From: a virus
Reading direction: 5' to 3' (one strand)
DNA length: 22,932 nucleotides
Virus record (IMG/VR): IMGVR_UViG_3300032293_001257
Location: 1 to 22,932 of that record
Shown: positions 9,901-18,274 of the stretch, one piece after another
Position numbering within the stretch: position 1 is the first letter of the stretch
Layout of the letters: the number at the start of each line of letters is the position of its first letter
Position numbers and translations under genes: made by a program
The notes under the pieces: model-generated
The model's input: only the letters and a program-made list of their open reading frames with translations
Databases searched by the model: none
What the model was told of the DNA's origin: nothing

Positions 9901-12177
9901 TGAACTATCTGAACCGATCACCGATGTTCTCTCGTTTGGATCAAGCGTAATAGAACCATGATCGTATCTGTCGTTTCTCTGACCATCATCGAATACAAAT
10001 TTAGAAGTCAAATCTGTTCCTGATCCATCTTTGATTGATTTTAGTTTGTAGATGTCGGAGAACCCAAGGCTCAATGTGCTGTTTACCGCAAAATTATGAA
10101 TGTAAGAGCCTCTTGCTTCTTTTAGTATTTTCTTTCTATGTGGGATTGGATCATCTGAAACTCCAGCGGAGGCTCTAGAAGATGCTTTTTCTGGAAAGCG
10201 AACCTTGGCTATAAGATAACACTTTCCTGCTGTTGGTACTGTTAATAGTTCTCCGTCCTCGGATGTTGCTTGTTCATCTAATCTATCAAGAACAACAGTA
10301 ACTTTGCTCTTGCTCTCTATAAGAACATATGGAGCATTTCTTTGTTGTTTTAGTGGAATAACCTTTCCGTTAACTATAACTGTAAACAGATCTGGATCTC
10401 CAATGATGGCCTCTTCTCCGACCTGTCCGTCGTTGAACACACCGTTTGGAATATCCATAGAAAATTCTGCAACAGTTCCTGTTGTTGTTGATACGCCAAG
10501 TCCTCTAACGCTTTTTGTTGTGATATCGGAAACAAAATCTCTAGTTATCATATAATCAGAATCAAACACATTCTTTATGTTTGAACCCTTTGGAATACGA
10601 TAGACCAGTCTTCTGTTTGCTCCCTGTAGTGTGTCGCTACAGGTGAGAGGGATCGTGCTTTCAATTGTAAATACCTTTTCTCCGTCAAGAGAAAGAGTAC
10701 AAGCCTCTGCAAAAAGAGAACTCTCTGGTATTGTTGAAACATAACTCTGCAATTCGTTATAGTGCAATCTATAGGAAGTGGCATCGTTTTTTGAGATATC
10801 AAGAAGAGTCAAGCATCCTATTTTTATGCCATCGCAGTTGACTATTTCTAGACGAACTGCTTCATCTGAAAAGAGTTTCTTGATTTTTCCGCTTCCATAG
10901 TAATTTGTATTGACGGAAGAGTAATCATAACCAGAGACTCCTCCAAAAAGAGGAGTGTCTGGGTTGCTCTGTACGATGATTGCATCTGACAAGCACTGTT
11001 GATTTAGAGGTTGGTTGAATAGTCTTTTTGGATCTGCGCTAGTGCTAATTGATACTGCTTGATTTTCTATGATTTCAATGTCGGTGCAGTTTACAACCGC
11101 TCTTCCACTATTAACATACAGTGTTGTTCCTATAATGTCTAGTATGAATGGCTTGAGTATTTGATCTTGACAATCTTTATCTGTTTCAAGAATAGACAGA
11201 GGAAAATCATTTGCAACTCCTGCATCTATTCTTGTCTCTCCATCAACAATTGTTGCCAAATCTATGGCATCAAGATCGGTTTCATCTATTGATTGAACTA
11301 GGCTTGGGGTGATCTTTAGACGATCTGCTCCAGGAGCAGCAAAATTATAAAAACCTGCGGATGGGTCGTATAATGTAGGGTCTTCTTCTGTTGTGATAAA
11401 AGAAGAAACTAGTTTGAGAAGAATCTTTGTATTTTGAATAGACGGAGCATAGTTTGTGTATATACAATCACTGTTTGTTGTAAGAGTTGTTGAAATTGGA
11501 AGAACTAAAGGTTCAGAATTTACAATAAAGTATCCTTTTTTGTATAGTATACCTGTTCCCAATCTTGCCAACAAGGCATCGCCGTAGGACAAAATTCCTG
11601 TTGTTGTATTTTTATGCTGTGCGTCCAGTACACTGTAGGCATCTGCCCCTATTCCTAGAATATTAAAAGTAAACAGAGTCTGTTCTGCCTCTGCTTCATC
11701 AATTATGGTGACAAGAAGTTGTTGATCTGCAACTGGAGAGGAGGATAGAGAAGAGACATCTGTCAATTCGAATCCGTTAGTATAATCAAAGAATATGACC
11801 CAATTATTATATGTTGATATTTCTGCATTAGAGAAATTATCTGTTATTTGTTTTACTTCCACTATCTTGAATTTACAAACATTCGATCCAGAAGACAACT
11901 GTCCTAATTTTCCTTTTAGGTAGGACACATCTTCTTCTGATCTAAATTTCAAGAATTTAACCTCTCCTATTCGGAAATCACAACCACTAACAACAGGAGA
12001 GTTGATGAATTTGTCACCTATAGAAGATATTTGATTCTGTAAAAGAGTCTGAATCTGTGTTAGTTCACGAGATTGAATGGCTCTACCTGGACGAAAAAGA
12101 ATTTTTGAGTAATTCTTTTTAGAATCAAAGTCGTCAAAGTATGGTGGTTTGTTGACGATCCCTAGTTTATCAGACAT
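6958..12177 (-). CDS. Giant baseplate/fibre structural protein, DUF4815-like N-terminus
   Basis: This is the largest gene in the window at 1739 residues. It starts at an ATG preceded by GAGG, which overlaps the TGA of gene 8. Residues 9-55 (NKPPYFDDFD, then NYSKILFRPGRAIQSRELTQ, then a QTLLQNQI helix) match the N-terminus I know from DUF4815 proteins of large phages. In those proteins an F-R-P/A-G-R-x-x-Q-x-x-E-L motif is characteristic. A helix around residues 935-965 (ELNDMQNRLAEIEKSLSLK) predicts a coiled coil separating the N-terminal half from a beta-rich C-terminal half that looks like stacked jelly-roll domains. The gene sits directly after gene 8, where T4 has genes 9, 10 and 11. It may therefore do a baseplate-periphery or fibre-anchoring job, but I see no convincing similarity to gp9, gp10 or gp11. 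The virion role is inferred from context and the DUF4815 assignment is from memory. Confidence 0.75.
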   Translation of the reverse strand: MSDKLGIVNKPPYFDDFDSKKNYSKILFRPGRAIQSRELTQIQTLLQNQISSIGDKFINSPVVSGCDFRIGEVKFLKFRSEEDVSYLKGKLGQLSSGSNVCKFKIVEVKQITDNFSNAEISTYNNWVIFFDYTNGFELTDVSSLSSSPVADQQLLVTIIDEAEAEQTLFTFNILGIGADAYSVLDAQHKNTTTGILSYGDALLARLGTGILYKKGYFIVNSEPLVLPISTTLTTNSDCIYTNYAPSIQNTKILLKLVSSFITTEEDPTLYDPSAGFYNFAAPGADRLKITPSLVQSIDETDLDAIDLATIVDGETRIDAGVANDFPLSILETDKDCQDQILKPFILDIIGTTLYVNSGRAVVNCTDIEIIENQAVSISTSADPKRLFNQPLNQQCLSDAIIVQSNPDTPLFGGVSGYDYSSVNTNYYGSGKIKKLFSDEAVRLEIVNCDGIKIGCLTLLDISKNDATSYRLHYNELQSYVSTIPESSLFAEACTLSLDGEKVFTIESTIPLTCSDTLQGANRRLVYRIPKGSNIKNVFDSDYMITRDFVSDITTKSVRGLGVSTTTGTVAEFSMDIPNGVFNDGQVGEEAIIGDPDLFTVIVNGKVIPLKQQRNAPYVLIESKSKVTVVLDRLDEQATSEDGELLTVPTAGKCYLIAKVRFPEKASSRASAGVSDDPIPHRKKILKEARGSYIHNFAVNSTLSLGFSDIYKLKSIKDGSGTDLTSKFVFDDGQRNDRYDHGSITLDPNERTSVIGSDSSSSREYIVEFQYFEHIPIAPGFYGPITVNSYGFNKNGDEISAFHGLDLNGNQLTLSYDEIPNFLDRVSGEVISLSDAIDYRLVRTEEGLIENGVNKSSILRGRWFPSPDSSAAVETSYSLDLPRIDLLVLREDGTMSVLTGEPAAVPMAREYPKDGCVIAEIRVPGRILSSEDFIVNKTPIKSVTLSELNDMQNRLAEIEKSLSLKTLENKARAQSASLQNEYLTGMVVDDFGGHYVGDVSNDEYNCSMDFSKGVLRSPFTTSFFDFVPNSGYPLSGNTAYYGLAPENTTGVTLISNDQGTNEVSVNGFGVTDWHGYLSIDRPYHLWIDQTTKPVVRNNSRGQNDAWESGGECVQPNGRNKGFGTQWAFWKSLWFGDSIFDEVAIEKDRASSKGFSDSITNIAPSRFSRSINKESLFANHKKTISSGGFALTDPKSSKYVDSALSFFSPENYILVRGYSLKPNTVFSVYFDNLITPVSSSRIYSKSLASLSEVKSNSNGYVEFVLRIPAASYITGNKVVKIIESASTTKPSYASAIYQNIGSEWKNKIATQDDSVETEILPIGRSDIFVQNEKTLYSDSSNINGIYQTFFIDKQEYPQGLILDYASVYFSQVDTTIPVSIEIRKLINGKVDIHNIIKNSRVEISPSSSGYNEFESVEPVFLAAGDYALVIKSNSNNYKVHISQRGVTRVDNGVVNSEEAVFASSPYGVGSFFSGSAFGQQGDNSTTLRFSMHRKSFRTTQNSFTLKPRLPLIGGVDSEAKLDLVYLANNNWQTTTGSVVYELNTANGRRKISSNTDIEESDTFRTDTSRLIVGIQTTREDVSPIVDFRKIGLLTIKNQISSTTDVGEDKETLSFGGSLGSKMKYITRRTDLDLPANVLRATVEAKLPADFELKLYAKVLYEGEQDFDNKPYKAMSRVFGASTSTKDKFKELVFELDETDNYKNFVSFSVKIVLLSNLTDTSTQAIEFYPELRNFTVVSTVR

Positions 12178-12185
12178 CTATTACC

Positions 12186-14267
12186 TCAAATCTTGATAAG
12201 AATTGATATTCTTTCGGTTTGTACTCTATCTCTTTCCTTTGCCTCTGTATTTTCTATGTATACGATTTCTCCAGAAAGAGGCTCAAGGTCTGGTGGATCT
12301 ATGGATACTATTTGACCTTCTCCTGCATCAGCAATTATATCTGTATCTGGATAGTCTATACGATCAAACTTTATAGAAGTGCCAACGCCACTTTCTACTA
12401 GATTTTCTAGTCCAACAACTCCCACCAATTCAACATAGTATTGTGCAATATTATCAGAACTTGGTGTTATAGAGAAAATACGGGCATTGAATCTATCATA
12501 AGATATTCCATCAGCATAAACATAGCCATTTACAAAACCAGATACAACTGTGTCAAATGCAGTTCCCGTCACCCCAACAGTTGTTGATAATTTATAAACC
12601 TGCTCTGTACTGTTTGCAGAGAGATAAGGAATAGAAGAAACAACAAATCCAACAGAGTCTGCTTTTCTACGGAACTCTGCACCAGGTGAAATATGGCTGT
12701 ACATCGAAACAGTTTCTCCTGTTACTCCTGATGTACTAGTTAGCAGGCTTCCGTTTAGATTCTTTACTAGCAATATCCAGTCTTTGCCTGTGCTTCTTAC
12801 ACTCTCTATTCTTCCTATAGATTTTGTGGTTTCTGCGAAAAGATAATTACCTGGTACTATTGTTTCGACATTTGCTAGACTTGAGGTTGTTCGAACAACA
12901 ACTTCGTTAAATTTTGAATTTTCTGTTCCTGCAATTTGACTCGAATTGTAAAGAAGAGGATTCTTTACAAGAGATATTTGTCTAAATGGACCGTCAGCAA
13001 GCCGCAGAGTTCCTGCCTTTTCTCCTCCATTAACATCAACACATATCTGAAGATAGGTTGGATTTAATTCAGAAACTGCATCATATCCATGACCCTTTAT
13101 TGGAGATATGTTTGCATTGGCTATAAAATCTGTCAGTGTGCTTTCTGGTTGTGGAGATCCACAATATGCTATGGTGTAGTCTCTTCCACGATTTGTTACA
13201 ATAAATTTTTCTATATCAAATTGATTTGGATATTCGGTCAGTTTTAGATATCCCTCTGCACTAGAGCCATCTCCGTATATTTTTATTGTTGGTGCAATCT
13301 GATAAAAAGAACCAGCGGGAACACTTCTTGGAAGAGGTTCATTGAAGGAAACTAAACCCCCTCCACTACTGTATGTGTAGCCTGTTATCTGTCTGTGTAT
13401 ACCTGATGCAGGTCCACTTGTAATGACAACGGTAAACTGATTGTATGCGCCATTTATTTGACTTACAAGATTTGCTGGACCTATTGTCATGCTCGTAGCA
13501 CCACTGGCACCAGACACTATCTTATAGTTGATATTCTTTGCAGAGGATATAGAGAAATCCGCACCAGTTCCTGTTGCAAGTCCTACTCCTGGTTTTACCG
13601 AAACACTATCAATAGTTCCGGGAATTGCATTATCTTGTACTTCATATTGTAATATTCTTTCTCCATATTTGTAGTTAGCATTTGCTCTGCTTACGGGGAT
13701 ATAGTTTGTCTCTTCTGTGAAGTCTGTAATGAGTCTTCTCTGATGATCGGGTATAGTGAACATATACTTCCATGTATATCCATCAGGAAGAGAAAAAGGA
13801 AGACTAGTATCTTTGATATTGGGTTCAAAAAGAGAAGGAACACCTGTCAATTCGTTGTTTCTTCCGTTCTCTAAACACTTATAGACACTACCATCACTTG
13901 TGTATACAAAGAAAATATAGGCTTCATCGAAGATATTGAGATTTGAGACATATTTTCCATATCTTGTTCCCTTTTTCCATTGAATCAAAGGAAGCATTAA
14001 TGCCACATCATTAACAGAAACACGCTTTGCAAAGAAACCATTTCTCATGTTCTGATTGAATGTAACGGTATCGTCTGTTGGAAATGGTACAGTCTCTCCT
14101 CCTTCTGACAGTCTTATTCCGACAGTTGATGTCCACGGAAAACTTCTTCCAAGCATAACAAAATAGGATTTTTCTGGATCTATGAGTTCTTGGTACAGAG
14201 AACTTGCTATTCCCTTTCGGATAGCCTCTCTTGTTGATCTTTCGATTGATGTGTCTAAACTGCTCAT
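12186..14267 (-). CDS. 8: Baseplate wedge protein gp8 (enlarged)
   Basis: gp8 is a dimeric wedge subunit in the T4 baseplate that contacts gp7 and gp10. This homologue has 693 residues, about twice T4 gp8 (334). The family motifs are at both ends. They include a YFVMLGRSFPW segment (35-45), PFPTDD (61-66), VYKCL (128-132), PDGYTWKYMFTIP (161-173), and PFRQISLVKNPLLYN (427-441). The C-terminus is LSGEIVYIENTEAKERDR, ending ISILIKI. In T4 gp8 the corresponding segments are GRSEPWS, a YPTDS, DGYVWEYLFEIP, FRQISIITNPL and SGEMIYMEN. The extra length lies between about residues 205 and 425 and between 445 and 660. The second insert holds beta-rich Gly/Ser sequence. The start has AGGA eight bases upstream and lies 14 bases after the preceding stop. 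It follows the gene 7 homologue with one small gene between, close to T4 order. The identification rests on remembered T4 sequence. Confidence 0.88.
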   Translation of the reverse strand: MSSLDTSIERSTREAIRKGIASSLYQELIDPEKSYFVMLGRSFPWTSTVGIRLSEGGETVPFPTDDTVTFNQNMRNGFFAKRVSVNDVALMLPLIQWKKGTRYGKYVSNLNIFDEAYIFFVYTSDGSVYKCLENGRNNELTGVPSLFEPNIKDTSLPFSLPDGYTWKYMFTIPDHQRRLITDFTEETNYIPVSRANANYKYGERILQYEVQDNAIPGTIDSVSVKPGVGLATGTGADFSISSAKNINYKIVSGASGATSMTIGPANLVSQINGAYNQFTVVITSGPASGIHRQITGYTYSSGGGLVSFNEPLPRSVPAGSFYQIAPTIKIYGDGSSAEGYLKLTEYPNQFDIEKFIVTNRGRDYTIAYCGSPQPESTLTDFIANANISPIKGHGYDAVSELNPTYLQICVDVNGGEKAGTLRLADGPFRQISLVKNPLLYNSSQIAGTENSKFNEVVVRTTSSLANVETIVPGNYLFAETTKSIGRIESVRSTGKDWILLVKNLNGSLLTSTSGVTGETVSMYSHISPGAEFRRKADSVGFVVSSIPYLSANSTEQVYKLSTTVGVTGTAFDTVVSGFVNGYVYADGISYDRFNARIFSITPSSDNIAQYYVELVGVVGLENLVESGVGTSIKFDRIDYPDTDIIADAGEGQIVSIDPPDLEPLSGEIVYIENTEAKERDRVQTERISILIKI

Positions 14268-14281
14268 GTTTTATTCCTATT

Positions 14282-14632
14282 TTATATTTCAGCGGAAAAT
14301 GGAGGTGGTGTTGTGGTGGATGAGGGTTTTGAAGGTTTTGTTGGATTTGGAACGATAACTGGTATAAACTCATCAAAACTATCTGAATACATCGGTTTAT
14401 CTTCGTTTTTTGACCGATTAACCTGTACATACCAATCATCGTATTTTTCTGTTTTTAACTTATTTTCTACTTTTACTTTTATGGTGTCTGTTTCTGATGT
14501 TATCTGTACAGACTGCTTTGTATATTCGTAGATAGTTGTGTTGTCTAATGGGATTTTCCTTGTGGAAGGATCTGTAACATCAGATTTTCCTACAAAGTTT
14601 TTTGATTTTTTACCGTCGAATCCTGTTATCAT
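14282..14632 (-). CDS. Small wedge-operon protein with proline-rich tail, unknown
   Basis: This 116-residue gene sits between the gene 7 homologue and gene 8. Its ATG comes one base after the TAA of the upstream gene, with GAGAAG about six bases before it. Residues 1-90 are polar and charged with beta-strand-like stretches (SVQITSETDTIKVKVENKL, 41-59) and a YDDWYVQVNRSK segment (64-75). Residues 91-116 are rich in Pro, Thr and Ser (PVIVPNPTKPSKPSS, then TTTPPP) and are probably disordered. It has no signal peptide, membrane segment or Cys. T4 has no gene between 7 and 8, so this is an insertion relative to T4. Its position suggests a minor baseplate part or an assembly factor that bridges gp7 and gp8. 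I do not recognise a family. Confidence 0.7.
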   Translation of the reverse strand: MITGFDGKKSKNFVGKSDVTDPSTRKIPLDNTTIYEYTKQSVQITSETDTIKVKVENKLKTEKYDDWYVQVNRSKNEDKPMYSDSFDEFIPVIVPNPTKPSKPSSTTTPPPFSAEI

Positions 14633-14633
14633 T

Positions 14634-16301
14634 TTAACTTCTCGCTATGGATGGTATTGGTAATAGAAGCATATCTTGTATCTTTACAGATCCCATTGAA
14701 GTATTTGGCAGCACTGGACTGTCTTCTCTAAAAGCACCGTTGTTGGGGTGTGGAAATTGAACCCATATGGTTGAGCCTGCGCTTTGATTCTCTATTGCAC
14801 TGAACAGAGGACCAGAAGCAAGAGGTCTGAATGCTCCGCTATTCCCGCCAACAATAGAACCATTAGGTATTGATGGTGTTGACCTAATTCCTTCGCTGGG
14901 ATTAACAAAAGGATCGTTTGGATTTGTTTCATCTAGCCAACGGCTAAAGACAAATCCAAATCTTCTAGTAGGATCACCATCGGTTGTTGGCGGTGAATAA
15001 CCGCTAGGATTTCCATTCGAAAAGTTGTTTGAAGGTATAAATGAAGCATAAGCACCGAGAAATGGATATTCGTAGCGAACAACTCTAGTTTTATACTCTG
15101 TTGGTCTTATGGAATACACATTATTATAAAGAGAATTGAGAATAACAAATCCTGAAGGGTGAACAATGTCTTTTATTGCTTTGATGTATGATTCCAGAGG
15201 TCTTTTTGACTTTACTCTATATGAAAACTGCTGATACTCAAAACTGTCCTGTAGTTTTGATGAGTTGCTTGATAGATTTTTGTTGTCTTTATATTCTGAT
15301 ATTGATAGAGATAGAACAGATTGTGTAATGCTAAATTGAGATCCTGTTCCCAATGCTGTGTCAACAGACACTATATCAGAACCGCTATAGTTTACAGGAT
15401 TGCTAAAAAGACGAACTTTTGTTATTGCTCCGTCTTCGTCTGTTAATGAGACAAATCCCTTTATGTGTTCTTGTAGTGTATTTCCAACAGTGAAAAAATC
15501 TCCAACAACATAATCTCTACCACCACTGACTATTTGTAGGTCAGAAACACTAAGTACGGGATAAAATGGAAAACTCTTTCCATTTTGAATAATGAAAAGA
15601 GGCTGACTATCTGATTGTATAAAATCTCCAACAACATCGGAAAGAGTTAGAGCATAGTATTCTTTTCCATTATGAAAAAATTCATGTATAGTCTGAATTG
15701 TTGCTGAACCTATAACATCGACAACTCCCTGATATTGCTGTATCTGCAACCCGTTTACCACGGATGGATCAAATCCATTAAGGAGGTTTGCTGTATCTTT
15801 AAGAAGATATACCATTCTATAGTCACGATAGTTTGCCGATGAAAGCACAAATATTTCATCTCTAGGATATTCTATCGTCACTTCGGTGTCTGCAATAAGA
15901 CGGAACAACAATCTAATAGATTTTTCGCTTCCTTTAATCTTGTATATTTCACGAATATTTTTTATTATGACTCTCTCATCTGGTCTATGATCTGCGTCAC
16001 CAAAATGGGTCTTGTAGAAATCTTTAGGAAATCCATCAAGAAATGTCTTCTTAAAATGCTCCAAGAATTGACTAGAAGTTGTGTCGATATCAAAATATCT
16101 GTTGCCATTTTGTAAAAATTCAACAGGATTGCCTTCTTGGTCTAGCCACTCATAGTATGCCTCTAGAAACTCTATAAACAGAGGATATTCATCAAGTATA
16201 AACCCAGGAACGGATTGTTTGAAAGCCTTTGAGAACCCACTTCTTCTTGTGGTATCAATAGGTCTATCTGCTGGAGTATTTGATGAAAGAAATATAGACA
16301 T
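14634..16301 (-). CDS. 7: Baseplate wedge gp7-like protein, short form
   Basis: In T4, gp7 (1032 residues) starts wedge assembly and bridges gp6, gp25, gp53, gp8 and gp10. This 555-residue protein carries what looks like the gp7 C-terminal core only. Residues 34-60 (FILDEYPLFIEFLEAYYEWL and following) correspond to the T4 stretch around NFEAFCEAYIQYLSDGYG. Residues 113-147 (KNIREIYKIKGSEKSIRLLF then RLIADTEVTIEY) correspond to SYDFYSTKGIEASYKFLFKVLYNEEVEIE. Residues 358-390 (QFSYRVKSKRPL, then IVHPSGFVIL) correspond to the T4 SYYVMKIKSNLP and RFVHPVGFGFIAI segments. The roughly 600-residue N-terminal part of T4 gp7 is missing. The gene lies directly after gene 6, as in T4, one base after its stop, with AGGAAG upstream. 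Residues 400-555 are a Gly/Pro/Ser-rich tail. I am confident in the homologous core. The equivalence to full gp7 function is inference. Confidence 0.75.
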   Translation of the reverse strand: MSIFLSSNTPADRPIDTTRRSGFSKAFKQSVPGFILDEYPLFIEFLEAYYEWLDQEGNPVEFLQNGNRYFDIDTTSSQFLEHFKKTFLDGFPKDFYKTHFGDADHRPDERVIIKNIREIYKIKGSEKSIRLLFRLIADTEVTIEYPRDEIFVLSSANYRDYRMVYLLKDTANLLNGFDPSVVNGLQIQQYQGVVDVIGSATIQTIHEFFHNGKEYYALTLSDVVGDFIQSDSQPLFIIQNGKSFPFYPVLSVSDLQIVSGGRDYVVGDFFTVGNTLQEHIKGFVSLTDEDGAITKVRLFSNPVNYSGSDIVSVDTALGTGSQFSITQSVLSLSISEYKDNKNLSSNSSKLQDSFEYQQFSYRVKSKRPLESYIKAIKDIVHPSGFVILNSLYNNVYSIRPTEYKTRVVRYEYPFLGAYASFIPSNNFSNGNPSGYSPPTTDGDPTRRFGFVFSRWLDETNPNDPFVNPSEGIRSTPSIPNGSIVGGNSGAFRPLASGPLFSAIENQSAGSTIWVQFPHPNNGAFREDSPVLPNTSMGSVKIQDMLLLPIPSIARS

Positions 16302-16302
16302 C

Positions 16303-18273
16303 TTATCTTCCTAGAGTTGGTATATTGATAGGAACAGAGTTTGGAAGAGGAGGTAGTGATGGAAGATTTGGCGTAATGTATGGAGAAGGACTTCGTATGG
16401 CCTCTCCTCCTTGAACAACCACTGGACCCTCTGGAATTTGATTCTTTGCACTGAGTACAGCATTGAAATCGGATGTTCCAATCCTGATTAGTCTTTCTAT
16501 CTCTTCCTTTGTGAACGCCTTTGTAGAAATGCTATCGGAAGTTGATGTAATGATCTTGTTTTGCATTGTAAAGATATCATCAGTCAAGGGTTGAACTCTA
16601 ACTTTGATGTGGTCAAGTGTTCCGTAGTTTTCTGGTTTGAATGCAAAGAGAGTAACATTTCCTGTGAGATAGTCGATTTCCCCTGCTTCTTTTACAATGC
16701 TTCTTTTCGCTTCACCTGATCCGCTTACAATTGATATTTTGCCGTTTCCGTCATCCTCTAGAAAACAAGTTTTGGTTGCACCAACACTATTTTTGTAAGA
16801 AAAAGTCGAAGATCTAAAAGACCCCTTGTATCCTTTATATGGGTTAAACACTGGATTGTGGAATTGCAATTGGACAAGTGTTGGATATCTTGTACTTGGC
16901 TTTATTCTTTGCTCTACAAGAGTTTCAAGTCTTGTTCCGAGGATTGCAGAATCCACTTCATCTAGAATTTTGTTTAATTTTGAACCAAAAAATGGAGTAT
17001 CAAATTTCTCTAGAACTGTATCGAAGTACTCTAGAGTTTTAGATTTCTGTAGAGCAGAAATCTCATTTCTGGAAAGAGAGGTCTTTGTTGGATCGAATGT
17101 TGTATTGATGTTGACCACTGCATAGAGATACTGTGGATCTACTATTTCTGGAACAATACCAACAATTGTCTTTGATTTCAGATCCTCAAGTATTGTTTCT
17201 TTTTCTACGGAAGGCAAATACAGTCCTGCATTTGGCTTTATTGAGACAAATACTTTTCCGAATTGTGGAGGATTGTTCTCTTCTCCACCCCATACCTTGA
17301 TACTTTCTGCACGGGGATATACTGTTTGTATAACGCTTTCAAAGTCTCTTGATGTGACTGTGCGATTTTGAGCAACAAACGCCTTTGGCGCATTTCTTCT
17401 AATATCTGTTATATCTTCTGGATCTGCTCCACCAATAGAAGAAGAAACAGTTGATACTGACACTCCTATTTTTGAAAACGAAGCAAAATAATTTCCTGCT
17501 GATCCTGAATTTTGTAGATATTCGATATAAACAATGTTACCGTTTGCAAGATTTGCACCAAGAATTCCGTCTCCAAAATATACCTCGTACTGACCATCAT
17601 ATGCTGCTTGAACAAAGAACACCTTTTCATCTGGACCAAGTTGTGAAAAATCTGTAACTCTTGTCCAAGATTCTGTGTCATCGGTTGCTGCCGTTTCGCT
17701 CTGTCGAATCTTTACTCTTATTGTCGAAACATCGGCATCCGCTGGTACAAGAAATTTATGTTCTCTTTTTCTTGCATCGTGAACATAGGTCAGAGTTTGA
17801 AGAATACCTTCATATACTGAAGCATTGTTGACTCTCCAATCGTTTACTCCATACTCTTCATACTCGTAGTCCTCTAGGAATGTAAAGATTTTGGTTACTG
17901 CCTGGTTGTTTTCGTTTACATAAGAACCTGATATATACTCTCCTCTGTTTATAGTTCCAGAAGAGGTTTTTGTGAGATTTATTATAGCCTTCGCTGATGT
18001 TTGTGATCGTGGAAGATAGTTGAGGAGTTTCGCATGGGATATGATGGAATCTCTTCTTGATGCGCTATCAAGAAACATCTCATTTCCAACCATGCTTGCA
18101 TAAAAAGCCATATAGTGGGTATTATATGCAAGTATGTCCATAAGAATATTAAGAGAGGAGCCTTCAAAATCATATCCATTGAACTTTTGTTTTGAGCGAA
18201 GATATTCAATAAAATTGCTCTTTATTTGAGCAAAATCCAATTGTGTTATATTGACAAAGTTGTCGTTAGCCAT
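16303..18273 (-). CDS. 6: Baseplate wedge protein gp6 (J-like)
   Basis: gp6 forms the inner ring of the contractile baseplate and is related to P2 gpJ. At 656 residues this matches T4 gp6 (660). The signature is residues 36-90: FEGSSLNILMDILAYNTHYM, then ASMVGNEMFLDSASRRDSII, then the KLLNYLPRS end. FGDGILG (233-239) and the RRNAPKAFVAQNRTVTSRDF segment (292-311) with GKVFVSIKP (339-347) are the conserved baseplate-J core. The last 30 residues are unusually Pro/Ile-rich (SPSPYITPNLPSLPPLP) and probably extended. The ATG is one base after the gene 25 stop, with GAGG about 11 bases upstream. The 25-6-7 order means that the conserved triangular wedge core is encoded in one block. Confidence 0.95.
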   Translation of the reverse strand: MANDNFVNITQLDFAQIKSNFIEYLRSKQKFNGYDFEGSSLNILMDILAYNTHYMAFYASMVGNEMFLDSASRRDSIISHAKLLNYLPRSQTSAKAIINLTKTSSGTINRGEYISGSYVNENNQAVTKIFTFLEDYEYEEYGVNDWRVNNASVYEGILQTLTYVHDARKREHKFLVPADADVSTIRVKIRQSETAATDDTESWTRVTDFSQLGPDEKVFFVQAAYDGQYEVYFGDGILGANLANGNIVYIEYLQNSGSAGNYFASFSKIGVSVSTVSSSIGGADPEDITDIRRNAPKAFVAQNRTVTSRDFESVIQTVYPRAESIKVWGGEENNPPQFGKVFVSIKPNAGLYLPSVEKETILEDLKSKTIVGIVPEIVDPQYLYAVVNINTTFDPTKTSLSRNEISALQKSKTLEYFDTVLEKFDTPFFGSKLNKILDEVDSAILGTRLETLVEQRIKPSTRYPTLVQLQFHNPVFNPYKGYKGSFRSSTFSYKNSVGATKTCFLEDDGNGKISIVSGSGEAKRSIVKEAGEIDYLTGNVTLFAFKPENYGTLDHIKVRVQPLTDDIFTMQNKIITSTSDSISTKAFTKEEIERLIRIGTSDFNAVLSAKNQIPEGPVVVQGGEAIRSPSPYITPNLPSLPPLPNSVPINIPTLGR

Positions 18274-18274
18274 T

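Noticed and set aside
14268-14281. Possible promoter ATATAAAATA just before gene 8
   Set aside because: The match to TATAAATA needs an inserted base and overlaps the end of the previous gene. AT-rich sequence makes such matches common.
14011-14439. Minus-strand 142-codon frame across the start of gene 8
   Set aside because: It overlaps both gene 8 and the 116-residue gene in another frame. Its Arg/Lys/His/Gln-rich composition is that of a shadow frame.
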